From contig CBDAVA010000003.1 of NCBI GenBank assembly GCA_965200785.1, forward strand, positions 744,001 through 808,000: a DNA stretch of 64,000 nucleotides, given 5' to 3'. The position numbers and the translations under genes are program-made. Under the pieces are notes generated by a model. It worked only from the letters and a program-made list of their open reading frames with translations. It did not search any database and was not told where the DNA came from. The stretch comes from Bin95 sp965200785. Its GTDB lineage: Bacteria; Pseudomonadota; Alphaproteobacteria; Bin95. Positions 8,134 through 16,296 of the stretch are shown here, piece after piece (position 1 is the first letter of the stretch; every line of letters starts with the position of its first letter).

Positions 8134-9837
8134 TCAGCCGCCCGACAGGACAGTGTCGGCAATGCGCTCGGCCATCATGATCGTCGGGATATTGGTGTTG
8201 GCGCAGGGCACCGACGGCATGATCGAGGCATCCACGACCCGCAGCCCGGCGAGGCCGCGAACCCGGCCCTGCTCGTCGGTGACCGCCATCGGGTCGCCGT
8301 CGGCCCCCATGCGGTTGGTGCATGAGGCGTGCCAGACCCCGACAGCGGTCGCCCGCACAAATCCTTCCAGAGCTTCGTCGTCCTCGAGCAGGTCGCGCAG
8401 GCGCAGACCGCCCGTTATCAGCTTGTCGATCAGCGTGCCCCGCAGGCCGCCGGCCATATCCAGCACGCCGCCCACCGCCTTCGAGAGCAGCTCGTTGCGC
8501 CGGGTGACGCGGCCCATGGCGCGCACCTTCTCGCTATAGGAGGAGGGGAAGGCGTAGCCCGCCGTGCGCGCCACCTCGGCATGCAGGTTGATGGCGGCGG
8601 CGCGCAGAAAGGCATCCTTCAGCCGGTCCAGGTCGCGCGCGTCGGACAACAGGTTGAACTCGACCTCCGGCTCCTCGCGCCAGTCCTTCGACACCAGGCG
8701 GACTTCCCCCGTCGAATAGGACTTGTTGACGAACACCAGCAGCGACCCGAGACGCTCTCCCACCGCGTGCCAGCCCGATTTCGACACTTGCACGATGAAC
8801 ATGTCGCCCTGGGGGGCATCGTGCATCCCGGAGGAGTAGCGTGCGCCGACATGGATGTGGCGGGCGTCCTTGCGCGTCATCCGGGAGTCATCGGGCAGCC
8901 AAGTTGAGCAGGCCACGGAAGGGTGGTCCATCAGGTTCTGCCCGATCCCGGGCGAATGATGGCGGACCTCTATGCCCATATCGGCCAGATGGCCCGCCGG
9001 TCCGACGCCGGAGCGCAGCAGATGCGCCGGCGAATGCACGGCCCCGCTGCACAGCACCACCTCATTCGCCGAGAAGGTTTCGGACTGGCCGCGCCGCTCG
9101 GCCCGGACGCCGGTGGCGCGCAGGCCGTCGAACAGGATTTCCGTCACCTGGGTCTCGGACCGGATTTCCAGATTGCCGCGAAGCCGGGTCGCCGGGTCCA
9201 GATAGCCGATCGCCGCCGACACCCGCCGGTCGTAAACATTCGAGATCGTCACCGGGAAATGCCCGTCCTCGAAGACCCCGTTCTGGTCGGTCAGATAGGG
9301 GTAGCCGAGATCCAGCATCGCGGCCGATACGGCCTTGGCGTAGGCGGTCCATTCCTGCTGGAAGACGCGCCGGATCGGGATGCGGCCTTCCCTTCCGTGC
9401 AGCGCGCCGTCGAAATCCATGTCGCGTTCGAGCTTCAGGAAATAGGGCAGGCAGGCTTCCCAGCTCCAGCCATGCGCGCCCTGGCGGCCCCAGTCGTCAT
9501 AGTCGTTCGGGGCGCCGCGATTGGCCATCTGGCCGTTGATCGACGACCCGCCGCCCATGATCCGCGCCTGCTCGTAATTGCGCAGTTCCGGCTTCTCGCT
9601 CTCGGGCAGGTTCTTGTTGACCGGCTGGAGGCGCACCCGGAGCTTGTTCCAGGTGTATTCGGGGTTGAAATAGGCCGTGCCCGGATAGCTCGAATGCACA
9701 TCGGGCGGGATTGCGCCGTGCGGCGTGTCGATGCCGGCCTCCAGCAGCAGCACCCTGTTGGCGCTCCGCGCCGAAAGCCGGTTCGCCATGACCGATCCGG
9801 CGGACCCGCCGCCGACGATAATGTAGTCGTACTGCAT
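8134..9837 (-). CDS. GMC family FAD-dependent oxidoreductase (choline dehydrogenase-like)
   Basis: A 567-residue flavoprotein of the glucose-methanol-choline family. It starts MQYDYIIVGGGSAGSVMANRL (Rossmann FAD motif), continues with GGGSSINGQMANRG near residue 95, and ends with the GMC C-terminal domain: the active-site His in VWHASCTNRMGADGDP and the paired CANTNIPT segment near the end, where the second residue is Asn. Substrates are usually alcohols; which one is not evident. The open frame continues far upstream, but this ATG has GGGAGG at good spacing and places the dinucleotide motif at the very N-terminus. Confidence 0.9.
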   Translation of the reverse strand: MQYDYIIVGGGSAGSVMANRLSARSANRVLLLEAGIDTPHGAIPPDVHSSYPGTAYFNPEYTWNKLRVRLQPVNKNLPESEKPELRNYEQARIMGGGSSINGQMANRGAPNDYDDWGRQGAHGWSWEACLPYFLKLERDMDFDGALHGREGRIPIRRVFQQEWTAYAKAVSAAMLDLGYPYLTDQNGVFEDGHFPVTISNVYDRRVSAAIGYLDPATRLRGNLEIRSETQVTEILFDGLRATGVRAERRGQSETFSANEVVLCSGAVHSPAHLLRSGVGPAGHLADMGIEVRHHSPGIGQNLMDHPSVACSTWLPDDSRMTRKDARHIHVGARYSSGMHDAPQGDMFIVQVSKSGWHAVGERLGSLLVFVNKSYSTGEVRLVSKDWREEPEVEFNLLSDARDLDRLKDAFLRAAAINLHAEVARTAGYAFPSSYSEKVRAMGRVTRRNELLSKAVGGVLDMAGGLRGTLIDKLITGGLRLRDLLEDDEALEGFVRATAVGVWHASCTNRMGADGDPMAVTDEQGRVRGLAGLRVVDASIMPSVPCANTNIPTIMMAERIADTVLSGG

Positions 9838-9963
9838 CGCATGCCTCCCGCCCGCCATTCTTCTACGGGGCTGCGGAAATGGAAAGGCTTGCCGTGACGC
9901 CGCCGGCAGCCGGGCCGTTGCGCCGGCAATGCGCGGCGTTCCGGCCTCCGGAACGGGAGGATG

Positions 9964-10016
9964 TTGACAAGCGGCGTCTCCGGCGGCATTGTATAAGTCA
10001 GCAATCAAGTAAGTCA
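9964..10016 (+). promoter_or_regulatory. Control region of the DUF7662/PIN pair, with direct repeats
   Basis: Upstream of the toxin-antitoxin-like pair there is a TTGACA (9964-9969), a TATAAG-like box at 9992-9997 (22-base spacing, longer than optimal), and a perfect direct repeat TAAGTCA at 9994-10000 and 10010-10016. The repeated heptamers flank the likely transcription start, where an autoregulating antitoxin would bind. This is inferred from position only. The region also separates the pair from the divergent GMC gene. Confidence 0.35.
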
Positions 10017-10037
10017 TGAATTGGAGGCAAGAGGCCG

Positions 10038-10601
10038 ATGCGAGAGGACCGCGAAAGACTGCGGAGGGAAGCGGCGGCGCGGGGCAAATACGCCCCGCTT
10101 TACCGCCATCTGCTCTCCCTCGCCCCGCGCTTGGAGTGGCGGACCGATTTCGACGAAATCGAGCGGGTGCTGGGTTTCCGCCTGCCCGATTCGGCGCGCC
10201 TGCACCGGCCCTGGTGGGCCAATTCCCGCAAGGGCGGCGGCCATTCCCATGCGCTCGCCTGGCAGGCGGCGGGATGGCGGACGAAGCAGGTCGATCTTGA
10301 AGAGGAAACACTGCTGTTCACATGCGAAGCGGCGCCGGCGGCGGAGGGCAGCCCGGGTCGCCACCAGGAGGAGGAGGAGGAGAAGGACAGGAGCGCGTTG
10401 ACGCAGGGCCTCCGGGAGGCGGCTGTCGGCCTGCATCCCGGGCAGGCGGCGCGCAGGCGCGAGTGGAATCTCGACCGCGATTTCCCGCCTTGGGACGGCG
10501 GCCCCTGGCCGGAAGGCTTCACGGTCAGCCGCGACCAGATCTATGACGATATGGGGCGGTTAACCGGCGGGCCGGAGGACGATTCCGGGTCCGGCGGCTG
10601 A
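10038..10601 (+). CDS. DUF7662 domain protein, probable antitoxin partner of the PIN protein
   Basis: A 187-residue protein. Residues 17-95 match the DUF7662 pattern: KYAPLYRHLL, then DFDEIERVLGFRLPDSARLHRPWW, then HSHALAWQAAGWRTKQVDL. The middle holds an acidic EEEEEKD run, and the C-terminal part (WNLDRDFPPWDGGPWPEGF, near 140-160) may contact the partner. The stop codon lies 5 bp before the PIN gene start, so the pair is an operon. DUF7662 proteins are uncharacterised as far as I know; the antitoxin role is inferred from order and size. Confidence 0.7.
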   Translation: MREDRERLRREAAARGKYAPLYRHLLSLAPRLEWRTDFDEIERVLGFRLPDSARLHRPWWANSRKGGGHSHALAWQAAGWRTKQVDLEEETLLFTCEAAPAAEGSPGRHQEEEEEKDRSALTQGLREAAVGLHPGQAARRREWNLDRDFPPWDGGPWPEGFTVSRDQIYDDMGRLTGGPEDDSGSGG

Positions 10602-10606
10602 ACGGC

Positions 10607-11041
10607 GTGTTCGTCGATACCAATGTGTTCGTTCAGGCCCGGTTCGCAGCGGCGCCGGCCCACGCCGCCGCAAGGGCGGCGCTGGACCGGGCCGCGCGGA
10701 CCGGCGGGACGCTGCGCATTAGCCGCCAGGTCATGCGCGAATATCTGGCGGCCGTCACCCGGCCCCGGCCCTGGTCCGCCCCCATGCCGGCGGCCCAGGC
10801 GCTTGCCGGCCTTTCCTGGATGGCGGCGGCATTCGAGGTGCTGGAGGACGGGCCGCGGGTCACGGCAGGGCTGGCGGCGCTCTGCCGCGAAATCCCGGCG
10901 GGCGGGAAGCAGATCCACGACGCCAATATCGTCGCCACCATGCTGGCGCATGACGAGCGGCGGCTGCTCACCTTCAATACCCCCAACTTCCGCCGCTTCG
11001 CCCGACACATCGAAACGATAGATGCGGGGGCCGCAAGCTAA
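10607..11041 (+). CDS. PIN-domain RNase, VapC-like toxin
   Basis: A 144-residue PIN-domain protein with the acidic metal-binding set Asp4 (FVDTNVFV), Glu45 (REYLAAV) and Asp105 (IHDANIVATM). The usual fourth acidic position appears as Asn in LLTFNTPNF. PIN toxins cut tRNA, rRNA or mRNA with Mg/Mn. The GTG start 5 bp after the upstream stop was chosen; a CTG codon overlapping that stop would add three residues. Pairing with DUF7662, not a classic VapB, is the unusual point. Confidence 0.8.
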   Translation: MFVDTNVFVQARFAAAPAHAAARAALDRAARTGGTLRISRQVMREYLAAVTRPRPWSAPMPAAQALAGLSWMAAAFEVLEDGPRVTAGLAALCREIPAGGKQIHDANIVATMLAHDERRLLTFNTPNFRRFARHIETIDAGAAS

Positions 11042-11291
11042 GCCGGCGGTTCGCGCCGCTCAGGGAGTGCTCGCATGAAGAGCAAACAGCCCGCCTGCGC
11101 CACGTTCATGGCCGAGAACGGGCTGGCCGGTGAGGATGGGCGCAACACAAGATTCGGGATTTGCACTGGCTCGTATCCGCACCATATTCTAGGGTGACGC
11201 ACGGGGAGCGGCCGCGCCACCCAGCGGGAAGGGGAAAGCAGATCATGAACGAGAGGACCATCGGGGGAATTGCCACGGGGCGGCTCTAGCC

Positions 11292-11588
11292 GTGCGGCTC
11301 CGAGTAAGTGATGCCCTCAAGGGCGTAAAGACGCGCATCGCCGGTTTCCAACCGGAGGACCCGATGGGCATGGCCATGCCGGCTTCCCTGCAGTGTCCTC
11401 ATGAGAAGGCCTCTATTTGGCGAACAGCCTTTGACACTTGGGGCGGTGCGGGCGATGTGTATGTGGATTTCCGCGTCGTCAGATATCCAGGATTGACCCC
11501 GTTTCGTGAATGGCGGCGAGTAGGGGAGCTTCTATACGGCGCGATGGAAGAATATGATGGATCGCGACAAGGACGGCAGCAAGAATAA
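11292..11588 (+). CDS. Small hypothetical protein
   Basis: A 98-residue frame with a GTG start (a later ATG at 11364 is equally possible) that recalls no family known to me. It has a central VYVDFRVVRYPGLTPFREW segment and ends 7 bp before the DUF2335 reading frame, in a locally AT-richer patch after the PIN gene. The 250 bp before it (11042-11291) holds nothing convincing apart from a 40-codon frame at 11075-11197. Confidence 0.35.
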   Translation: MRLRVSDALKGVKTRIAGFQPEDPMGMAMPASLQCPHEKASIWRTAFDTWGGAGDVYVDFRVVRYPGLTPFREWRRVGELLYGAMEEYDGSRQGRQQE

Positions 11589-11595
11589 GTAGGCA

Positions 11596-12022
11596 ATGCC
11601 TCGCAATTCATTACCGCCGATTGACCAACAGGAGGTTCTCCCCCCTGAAGTCCTCGAGGCCCTTCCCGCCGAGTTACGCCCGGTAGCCATTCGAGCGGCC
11701 TCATTCAAGGGGCCACTCCCTCCCCCCCGAGATGTTCGCGAGCTATGAAGAGAGCCTTCCAGGCACCGCGGAGCGTCTTCTCAGAATGGCTGAAAGGGCC
11801 CAAGATCATCAGATAGCTTGGGAAAGTAAGGCATTAGATGCCTCGCAAAACACTACGAAGCGGGGACAATGGCTGGGTTTTTCCATGTCGGTCATCGGGA
11901 TTCTTGTAGCCGGATTCCTTGCATTGGAAGGGGCGACAATAGTAGGCGTTGTTATCGCAGGTGGCAGCTTTATAGGGCTCTTGCGGTCACTCCTCTCGGC
12001 ATTTACCGACAAAATTACCTGA
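11596..12022 (+). pseudogene. DUF2335 membrane protein gene interrupted by a frameshift in a C7 tract
   Basis: Two frames together give a normal DUF2335 protein. The first (from the ATG at 11596) ends ..FKGPLPPP and then runs into a stop. The second (from 11732) continues EMFASYEESLPGTAERLLRM, an amphipathic helix, and two membrane helices (WLGFSMSVIGILVAGFLAL and TIVGVVIAGGSFIGLL). The join falls in seven C residues at 11722-11728; one C fewer restores the frame exactly. It is either a pseudogene, a slippage-variable gene or a sequencing error. DUF2335 proteins are often found in mobile and stress-related neighbourhoods. Confidence 0.7.
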
Positions 12023-12087
12023 TATAACGAGCCGGCAGTCAACGACCGTATACAGTCCCGGAACATTAGGCCGGCGGTTCGCGCTGT

Positions 12088-12795
12088 TCAGGCGGGGCGG
12101 TTGCGGAGCCGGTCCGGGACGGCGAGGCGGCTCCAGGGGAACGCGTGGACCCGCTCGCGGCCCGCCAGCAGGACGCGCGGCGGGCGGGCGAAGAGCATAC
12201 GGACAGCCGGGTCATGCACATCAAGGCCGCCTGCATAGGCGCCGAAGGCCGGCAGCAGGAGGCGCCGCCCGTCCGTTGCGAAGACCCGGGCGGAGACCTG
12301 CCGCCGCCCGGTGGCAACCGCCGCGCGCGGATGCAGATGGCCCGCCACCTCCCCCGGCGCAGGGCCCGGACGCGGCTCGTGGCGGAACACCAGCGGCCCG
12401 GCGCGCCACTCGGCCAGCGCGCGGCCGCCAAACCCCGAGGGCGGCTCGGGGTCGTGATTGCCGCGCAGCCAGATCCAGTCGCAGCCCTGCACCAGCTGCG
12501 CAAGACGCAGCGCCGCCTGCCGGTCGAGGCGCGCGCCGGCGCCCCGGTCGTGAAAGCTGTCGCCCAGCGACACCCAGCATGCCGGCCGGTAGCGCCGCGC
12601 CAGCGCTTCCAGCCGCTCGAGGGTTGCGTGGCTGTCATAGGGCGGAAGCAGCGCGCCTCCGGCCGCCGCATAGGCCGAACCCTTCCCGAAATGCAGGTCG
12701 GCCACCACCAGCGCGCGCCTTTCCGGCCACCAGAGCGCGCCCGACGGGTCCGCCGCCAGCGATGCGCCGTTGAGCCGGAAGCAGGCTGCCTTCAA
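12088..12795 (-). CDS. pdeM: Ligase-associated DNA damage response endonuclease PdeM (metallophosphoesterase)
   Basis: A 235-residue calcineurin-like phosphoesterase with the full metal-ligand set: DLHFGKG (Asp33, His35), LGDSFHDRG, LRGNHD, and the distal HEPRPG and GHLHPRA histidines. This is the PdeM protein of the bacterial ligase/exonuclease/helicase cassette. No ATG or GTG precedes the domain in frame; a TTG overlapping the helicase stop (TTGA) fits the N-terminus and implies translational coupling. A larger open frame continuing inside the helicase gene is a shadow. Confidence 0.85.
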   Translation of the reverse strand: MKAACFRLNGASLAADPSGALWWPERRALVVADLHFGKGSAYAAAGGALLPPYDSHATLERLEALARRYRPACWVSLGDSFHDRGAGARLDRQAALRLAQLVQGCDWIWLRGNHDPEPPSGFGGRALAEWRAGPLVFRHEPRPGPAPGEVAGHLHPRAAVATGRRQVSARVFATDGRRLLLPAFGAYAGGLDVHDPAVRMLFARPPRVLLAGRERVHAFPWSRLAVPDRLRNRPA

Positions 12796-15254
12796 AGCGG
12801 AAGCTCCGCCGCCATGTCCGCGCTGCCCATGGCTTCGGCCACCAGGTCGCTTTCGCTCTCCGCCGCAGCCTCGGCCAGCAGCTCCTCGACGGCCCCGCCA
12901 TAGACGAACTCCTTGCCGATCTCGAGCAGGACCGGCACGGCAAGCGGCGATACCCGGTCGAGCCGGCGCAGTTCGATCCGGCCCCTGGCCCGCGCCAGCA
13001 TGGCGCCGAGGCGGCGAATATCGGTGAGGCCCCTCGCCGCATCCCGGCGCGTCGCGCGCAGCAGCAAATGGTTCGGCTCGTGGCGGCGCAGCACGTCGTA
13101 AATCAGGTCGGCGTTGAAAGTGACCTGGCGCCGGGTCTTCTCCCGGCCCGGATGCCGCCGCTCGATCAGCCCCGCCACGACAGCCACATTGCGGAAGGTG
13201 CGCCGCAGCAGGGTGGATTCCGCCATCCATTCTTCCAGATCGTCGCCCAGCATGTCTTCGGAGAACAGCTCGTCCAGCGCCTCCGCCTCGCGCAGGCTCC
13301 AGACTGCCAGCACATAGTCCGAAGCGCAGAAACCGAGCGGGCCGAGCCCGGCGCGCTCCATGCGCCGGGTCAGCAGCATACCGAGCGTCTGGTGCGCGTT
13401 GCGCCCCTCGAAACAATAGGCGACCAGATACCACTTGCCGCCGCGCGGGAAGGTCTCGATCAGCAGCCCGCCCGGACGCGGCAGCACCGAACGCCGGCGC
13501 TGCACCCGCAGCCATTCCAGCACATCGGGCGGGAACGCCTCCCAGCGCCCGGTATCGGCCAGCAGCGCCCGCACGCGCTCCGCCAGATGCGTGGTCAGCG
13601 GCAGCCTCCCGCCGCCATAGGCCGGGATGCGCGGGGCCTCGCCGGCGCCGGGAGAGACACGGAGCGTCATCTCCCGAATGCCCTCGAAACGCAGCATCCG
13701 GCCGGCGAACACGAAGGTGTCGCCGGGCGTGAGCGTATTGGCGAAATACTCCTCGACCTCGCCCAACACCCTGCCGCCGAGCCGGACCTTGAGCGTCGCC
13801 GCCTCGACGATGGTGCCGACATTCATCCGGTAGCGCCGCACCGCTTCGCCGCTGGCGGCCTTCAGGCGGCCGGAGGCGTCGCGCCGCAGCCGCCGGTAGC
13901 GCTCATATGCGCCAAGCGCATAGCCGCCGGTCGCGACGAAATCCACGGCCTCCAGGAAGGTCCTGCGGGTCAGATCGCGATAGGGGAACGCCCGGCGCAC
14001 CTCGCGGAACAGCGCATCCTCCTCGAACGGTCCGGACGCCGCGACGCCCGCAATATGCTGGGCGAGCACATCCAGCCCGCCGGGCTCGGGCGCATCGCCG
14101 TCGAGCGTGCCCGCCCGGATGGCGTCGATGGCGGCATGGCATTCCAGCACCTCGAAGCGGTTGGCCGGCACCAGCAGCGCCTTGCTCGGCCGGTCGAGGC
14201 GGTGATTGGAGCGCCCGAGCCGCTGCAGCAGCCGGGCGGCGCCCTTCGGCGCGCCGACCTGCACCACCAGGTCCACATCTCCCCAGTCGATGCCGAGATC
14301 GAGCGAAGAGGTCGCAACCACCGCCCGCAGGCGGCCGGCCGCCATTGCGGCCTCCACCTTGCGGCGCTGCTCCGGCGCCAGGCTGCCATGGTGCAGCGCT
14401 ATGGCGAGAGTGTCGTCATTCAGGTCCCAGAGGCCGCGGAAGATGAGTTCCGCCTGCGCGCGGGTATTCACGAAGACAATGGTCGTCCGGTGGCGCCGGA
14501 TGGCGGTGTGGATTTCGTCCAGCGCATAAACGGCCATATGGCCGGACCACGGCATCGTCCCCCGCATCCGGGCAATGGCGATCTCGGGTTCGGCGCCGCC
14601 GCGCCCGGTCACGACCTCCACATCGGGTTCGCGCCCGGCGCTGGGCGACAGCCAGCCGGCGAGATAGTCGCGGTCCGCCACGGTAGCCGAGAGGGCGGTG
14701 CGCCGGGCACCGGGCGCCATGCCGCCGAGCCGCGCCAGACCGAGGGACAGGAGGTCGCCGCGCTTGTTGCCGGCGAGCGCATGGAGCTCGTCAACAATGA
14801 CGCAGCGAAGCCTGCCGAACAGGGCCTGCGCATCGGGCCAGGAGAGCATCAGCGCCAGCGATTCCGGCGTCGTCATCAGCATTTGCGGCGGCTGCAGGCG
14901 CTGGCGTTCGCGCTTGCGCTGCGGCGTGTCGCCGGTCCGCGTTTCAACGCGCAGCTCGAGGCCCATTTCCGCTATCGGCGCCTCGAGATTGCGGTGAATA
15001 TCGACGGCGAGCGCCTTCAGCGGCGAAATGTAGAGCGTGTGCAGGCCGGGGCGCGCCGCGCCGGCGAGTTCGGCGATGCTCGGCAGAAATCCGGCAAGCG
15101 TCTTGCCGCCGCCGGTCGGCGCAACCAGAAGGGCGCAACGCCCGGCCTCCGCCGCCCGCCACATCGCCAATTGGTGCGGATAGGGCGCCCAGCCGCGCGC
15201 CCGGAACCAGTCCCGGATGACAGCCGGCTCCGAAACTCCGACGCCTTCCCCCAT
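12792..15254 (-). CDS. Ligase-associated DNA damage response DEXH-box helicase (Lhr-like)
   Basis: An 820-residue superfamily 2 helicase with Walker A APTGGGKT (residues 45-52), TRTGDTPQRKR, motif II VDELHAL, motif III ALSATV and motif VI QRLGRSNHR. An Lhr-type winged-helix and core C-terminal region follows (DVLRRHEPNHLLLRATR). Lhr-family helicases unwind DNA or DNA-RNA 3'-5'; this subfamily travels with a dedicated ligase, an SNM1-like exonuclease and PdeM. It overlaps the PdeM start and diverges from the exonuclease gene across 46 bp, so both arms are probably controlled together. Confidence 0.92.
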   Translation of the reverse strand: MGEGVGVSEPAVIRDWFRARGWAPYPHQLAMWRAAEAGRCALLVAPTGGGKTLAGFLPSIAELAGAARPGLHTLYISPLKALAVDIHRNLEAPIAEMGLELRVETRTGDTPQRKRERQRLQPPQMLMTTPESLALMLSWPDAQALFGRLRCVIVDELHALAGNKRGDLLSLGLARLGGMAPGARRTALSATVADRDYLAGWLSPSAGREPDVEVVTGRGGAEPEIAIARMRGTMPWSGHMAVYALDEIHTAIRRHRTTIVFVNTRAQAELIFRGLWDLNDDTLAIALHHGSLAPEQRRKVEAAMAAGRLRAVVATSSLDLGIDWGDVDLVVQVGAPKGAARLLQRLGRSNHRLDRPSKALLVPANRFEVLECHAAIDAIRAGTLDGDAPEPGGLDVLAQHIAGVAASGPFEEDALFREVRRAFPYRDLTRRTFLEAVDFVATGGYALGAYERYRRLRRDASGRLKAASGEAVRRYRMNVGTIVEAATLKVRLGGRVLGEVEEYFANTLTPGDTFVFAGRMLRFEGIREMTLRVSPGAGEAPRIPAYGGGRLPLTTHLAERVRALLADTGRWEAFPPDVLEWLRVQRRRSVLPRPGGLLIETFPRGGKWYLVAYCFEGRNAHQTLGMLLTRRMERAGLGPLGFCASDYVLAVWSLREAEALDELFSEDMLGDDLEEWMAESTLLRRTFRNVAVVAGLIERRHPGREKTRRQVTFNADLIYDVLRRHEPNHLLLRATRRDAARGLTDIRRLGAMLARARGRIELRRLDRVSPLAVPVLLEIGKEFVYGGAVEELLAEAAAESESDLVAEAMGSADMAAELPL

Positions 15255-15300
15255 GCCGCGCTGCTTCCCTCTCCCCGTTCAGGCAAGCCATAGTAGCGCG

Positions 15301-16296
15301 ATGACGGACTCGCTCGAAGACTGGCTTCGGCCGACCCCGGCCGGTCTGTGGTGCGCGCCGGGCGGCTTCCATATCGACCCGCAAAGGGCCGTTGCGCGCG
15401 CTCTCGTGACCCACGGCCATACCGACCATGCCCGCCCCGGCCACGGCGCGGTGCTGGCGACGCCGGAGACGCTGGCGATCATGGCGCTGCGCTATCCGCG
15501 CGACGCGCCGGTCCGGCAACCGCTCCGCTATGGCGAGGCCGTGCGCATGGGCGGCGTCACCATCCGCCTCGCGCCCGCCGGCCATGTGCTGGGGTCGGCC
15601 CAGGCGGTGCTGGAATACCGCGGGCGGCGCGTGGTGCTGTCGGGGAATTACAAGCGCGCGCCGGACCCCACATGCGCCCCGTTCGAACCCGTTTCGGCCG
15701 ATGTGTTCGTGACCGAGGCGACCTTCGGCCTGCCGGTATTCCGCCTGCCGGACGACGCTGCCGAGACGGCGCGCCTGCTGCGCTCGGTGGAGACCTTTCC
15801 GGACCGCTGCCATGTCGTCGGGGCCTACGGACTCGGCAAGTGCCAGCGAATGCTGAGCCTGCTGCGCCGCGCCGGCTATGACCGCCCGATCTATCTGCAT
15901 GACGCCCTGGAGCGGATGACCGGCCTCTACCGGCATTTCGGCGCCGCGTTCGGCGAGACCCGGCCGCTTGGCGGCGCGCGGGGCCTCGCCGGCGAGATCG
16001 TGCTGCATCCGCTTGTGCAGGGGCGGCAGGCGGACCGGTTCGCCGATCCGGTGCGGGCCTTCGCCTCGGGCTGGATGCTGGTGCGCACCCATGCCCGGCG
16101 GCGCGGCGTTGAACTGCCGCTCGCCATCTCCGACCATGCCGACTGGACCGGGATCACCCGGACGATTGCCGAAACCGGCGCTCCCGAAATCCGTGTGACG
16201 CACGGCCGGCCGGACGCCCTGCTGCACTGGGCGCGCAGCCGGGGGATCGAGGCCCGGCCGCTCGAACCTCCAGCGCAGGGCAGGGCGCGCGGATGA
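15301..16296 (+). CDS. Ligase-associated DNA damage response exonuclease (SNM1-like metallo-beta-lactamase fold)
   Basis: A 331-residue metallo-beta-lactamase/beta-CASP nuclease. The metal motif THGHTDHARPGH (His38, His40, Asp42, His43) is near the N-terminus, with GHVLGSAQ and a late ISDHADW. Family relatives process DNA ends, including interstrand crosslinks in SNM1. The ATG at 15301 was preferred over in-frame codons inside the helicase upstream region. It overlaps the ligase-like gene by 4 bp (ATGA). Confidence 0.9.
   Translation: MTDSLEDWLRPTPAGLWCAPGGFHIDPQRAVARALVTHGHTDHARPGHGAVLATPETLAIMALRYPRDAPVRQPLRYGEAVRMGGVTIRLAPAGHVLGSAQAVLEYRGRRVVLSGNYKRAPDPTCAPFEPVSADVFVTEATFGLPVFRLPDDAAETARLLRSVETFPDRCHVVGAYGLGKCQRMLSLLRRAGYDRPIYLHDALERMTGLYRHFGAAFGETRPLGGARGLAGEIVLHPLVQGRQADRFADPVRAFASGWMLVRTHARRRGVELPLAISDHADWTGITRTIAETGAPEIRVTHGRPDALLHWARSRGIEARPLEPPAQGRARG

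Noticed and set aside
9964..9997. Standard sigma70 promoter for the PIN pair
   Set aside because: TTGACA to TATAAG spacing is 22 bases, outside the normal range, so it is reported only as a control region.
9838..10311. N-terminal extension of the GMC oxidoreductase frame
   Set aside because: The FAD-binding motif starts at the ATG at 9837, which has a good Shine-Dalgarno; the extension overlaps the divergent DUF7662 gene.
12796..13515. N-terminal extension of the PdeM frame
   Set aside because: It runs inside the helicase gene in another frame; a TTG overlapping the helicase stop fits the domain start.
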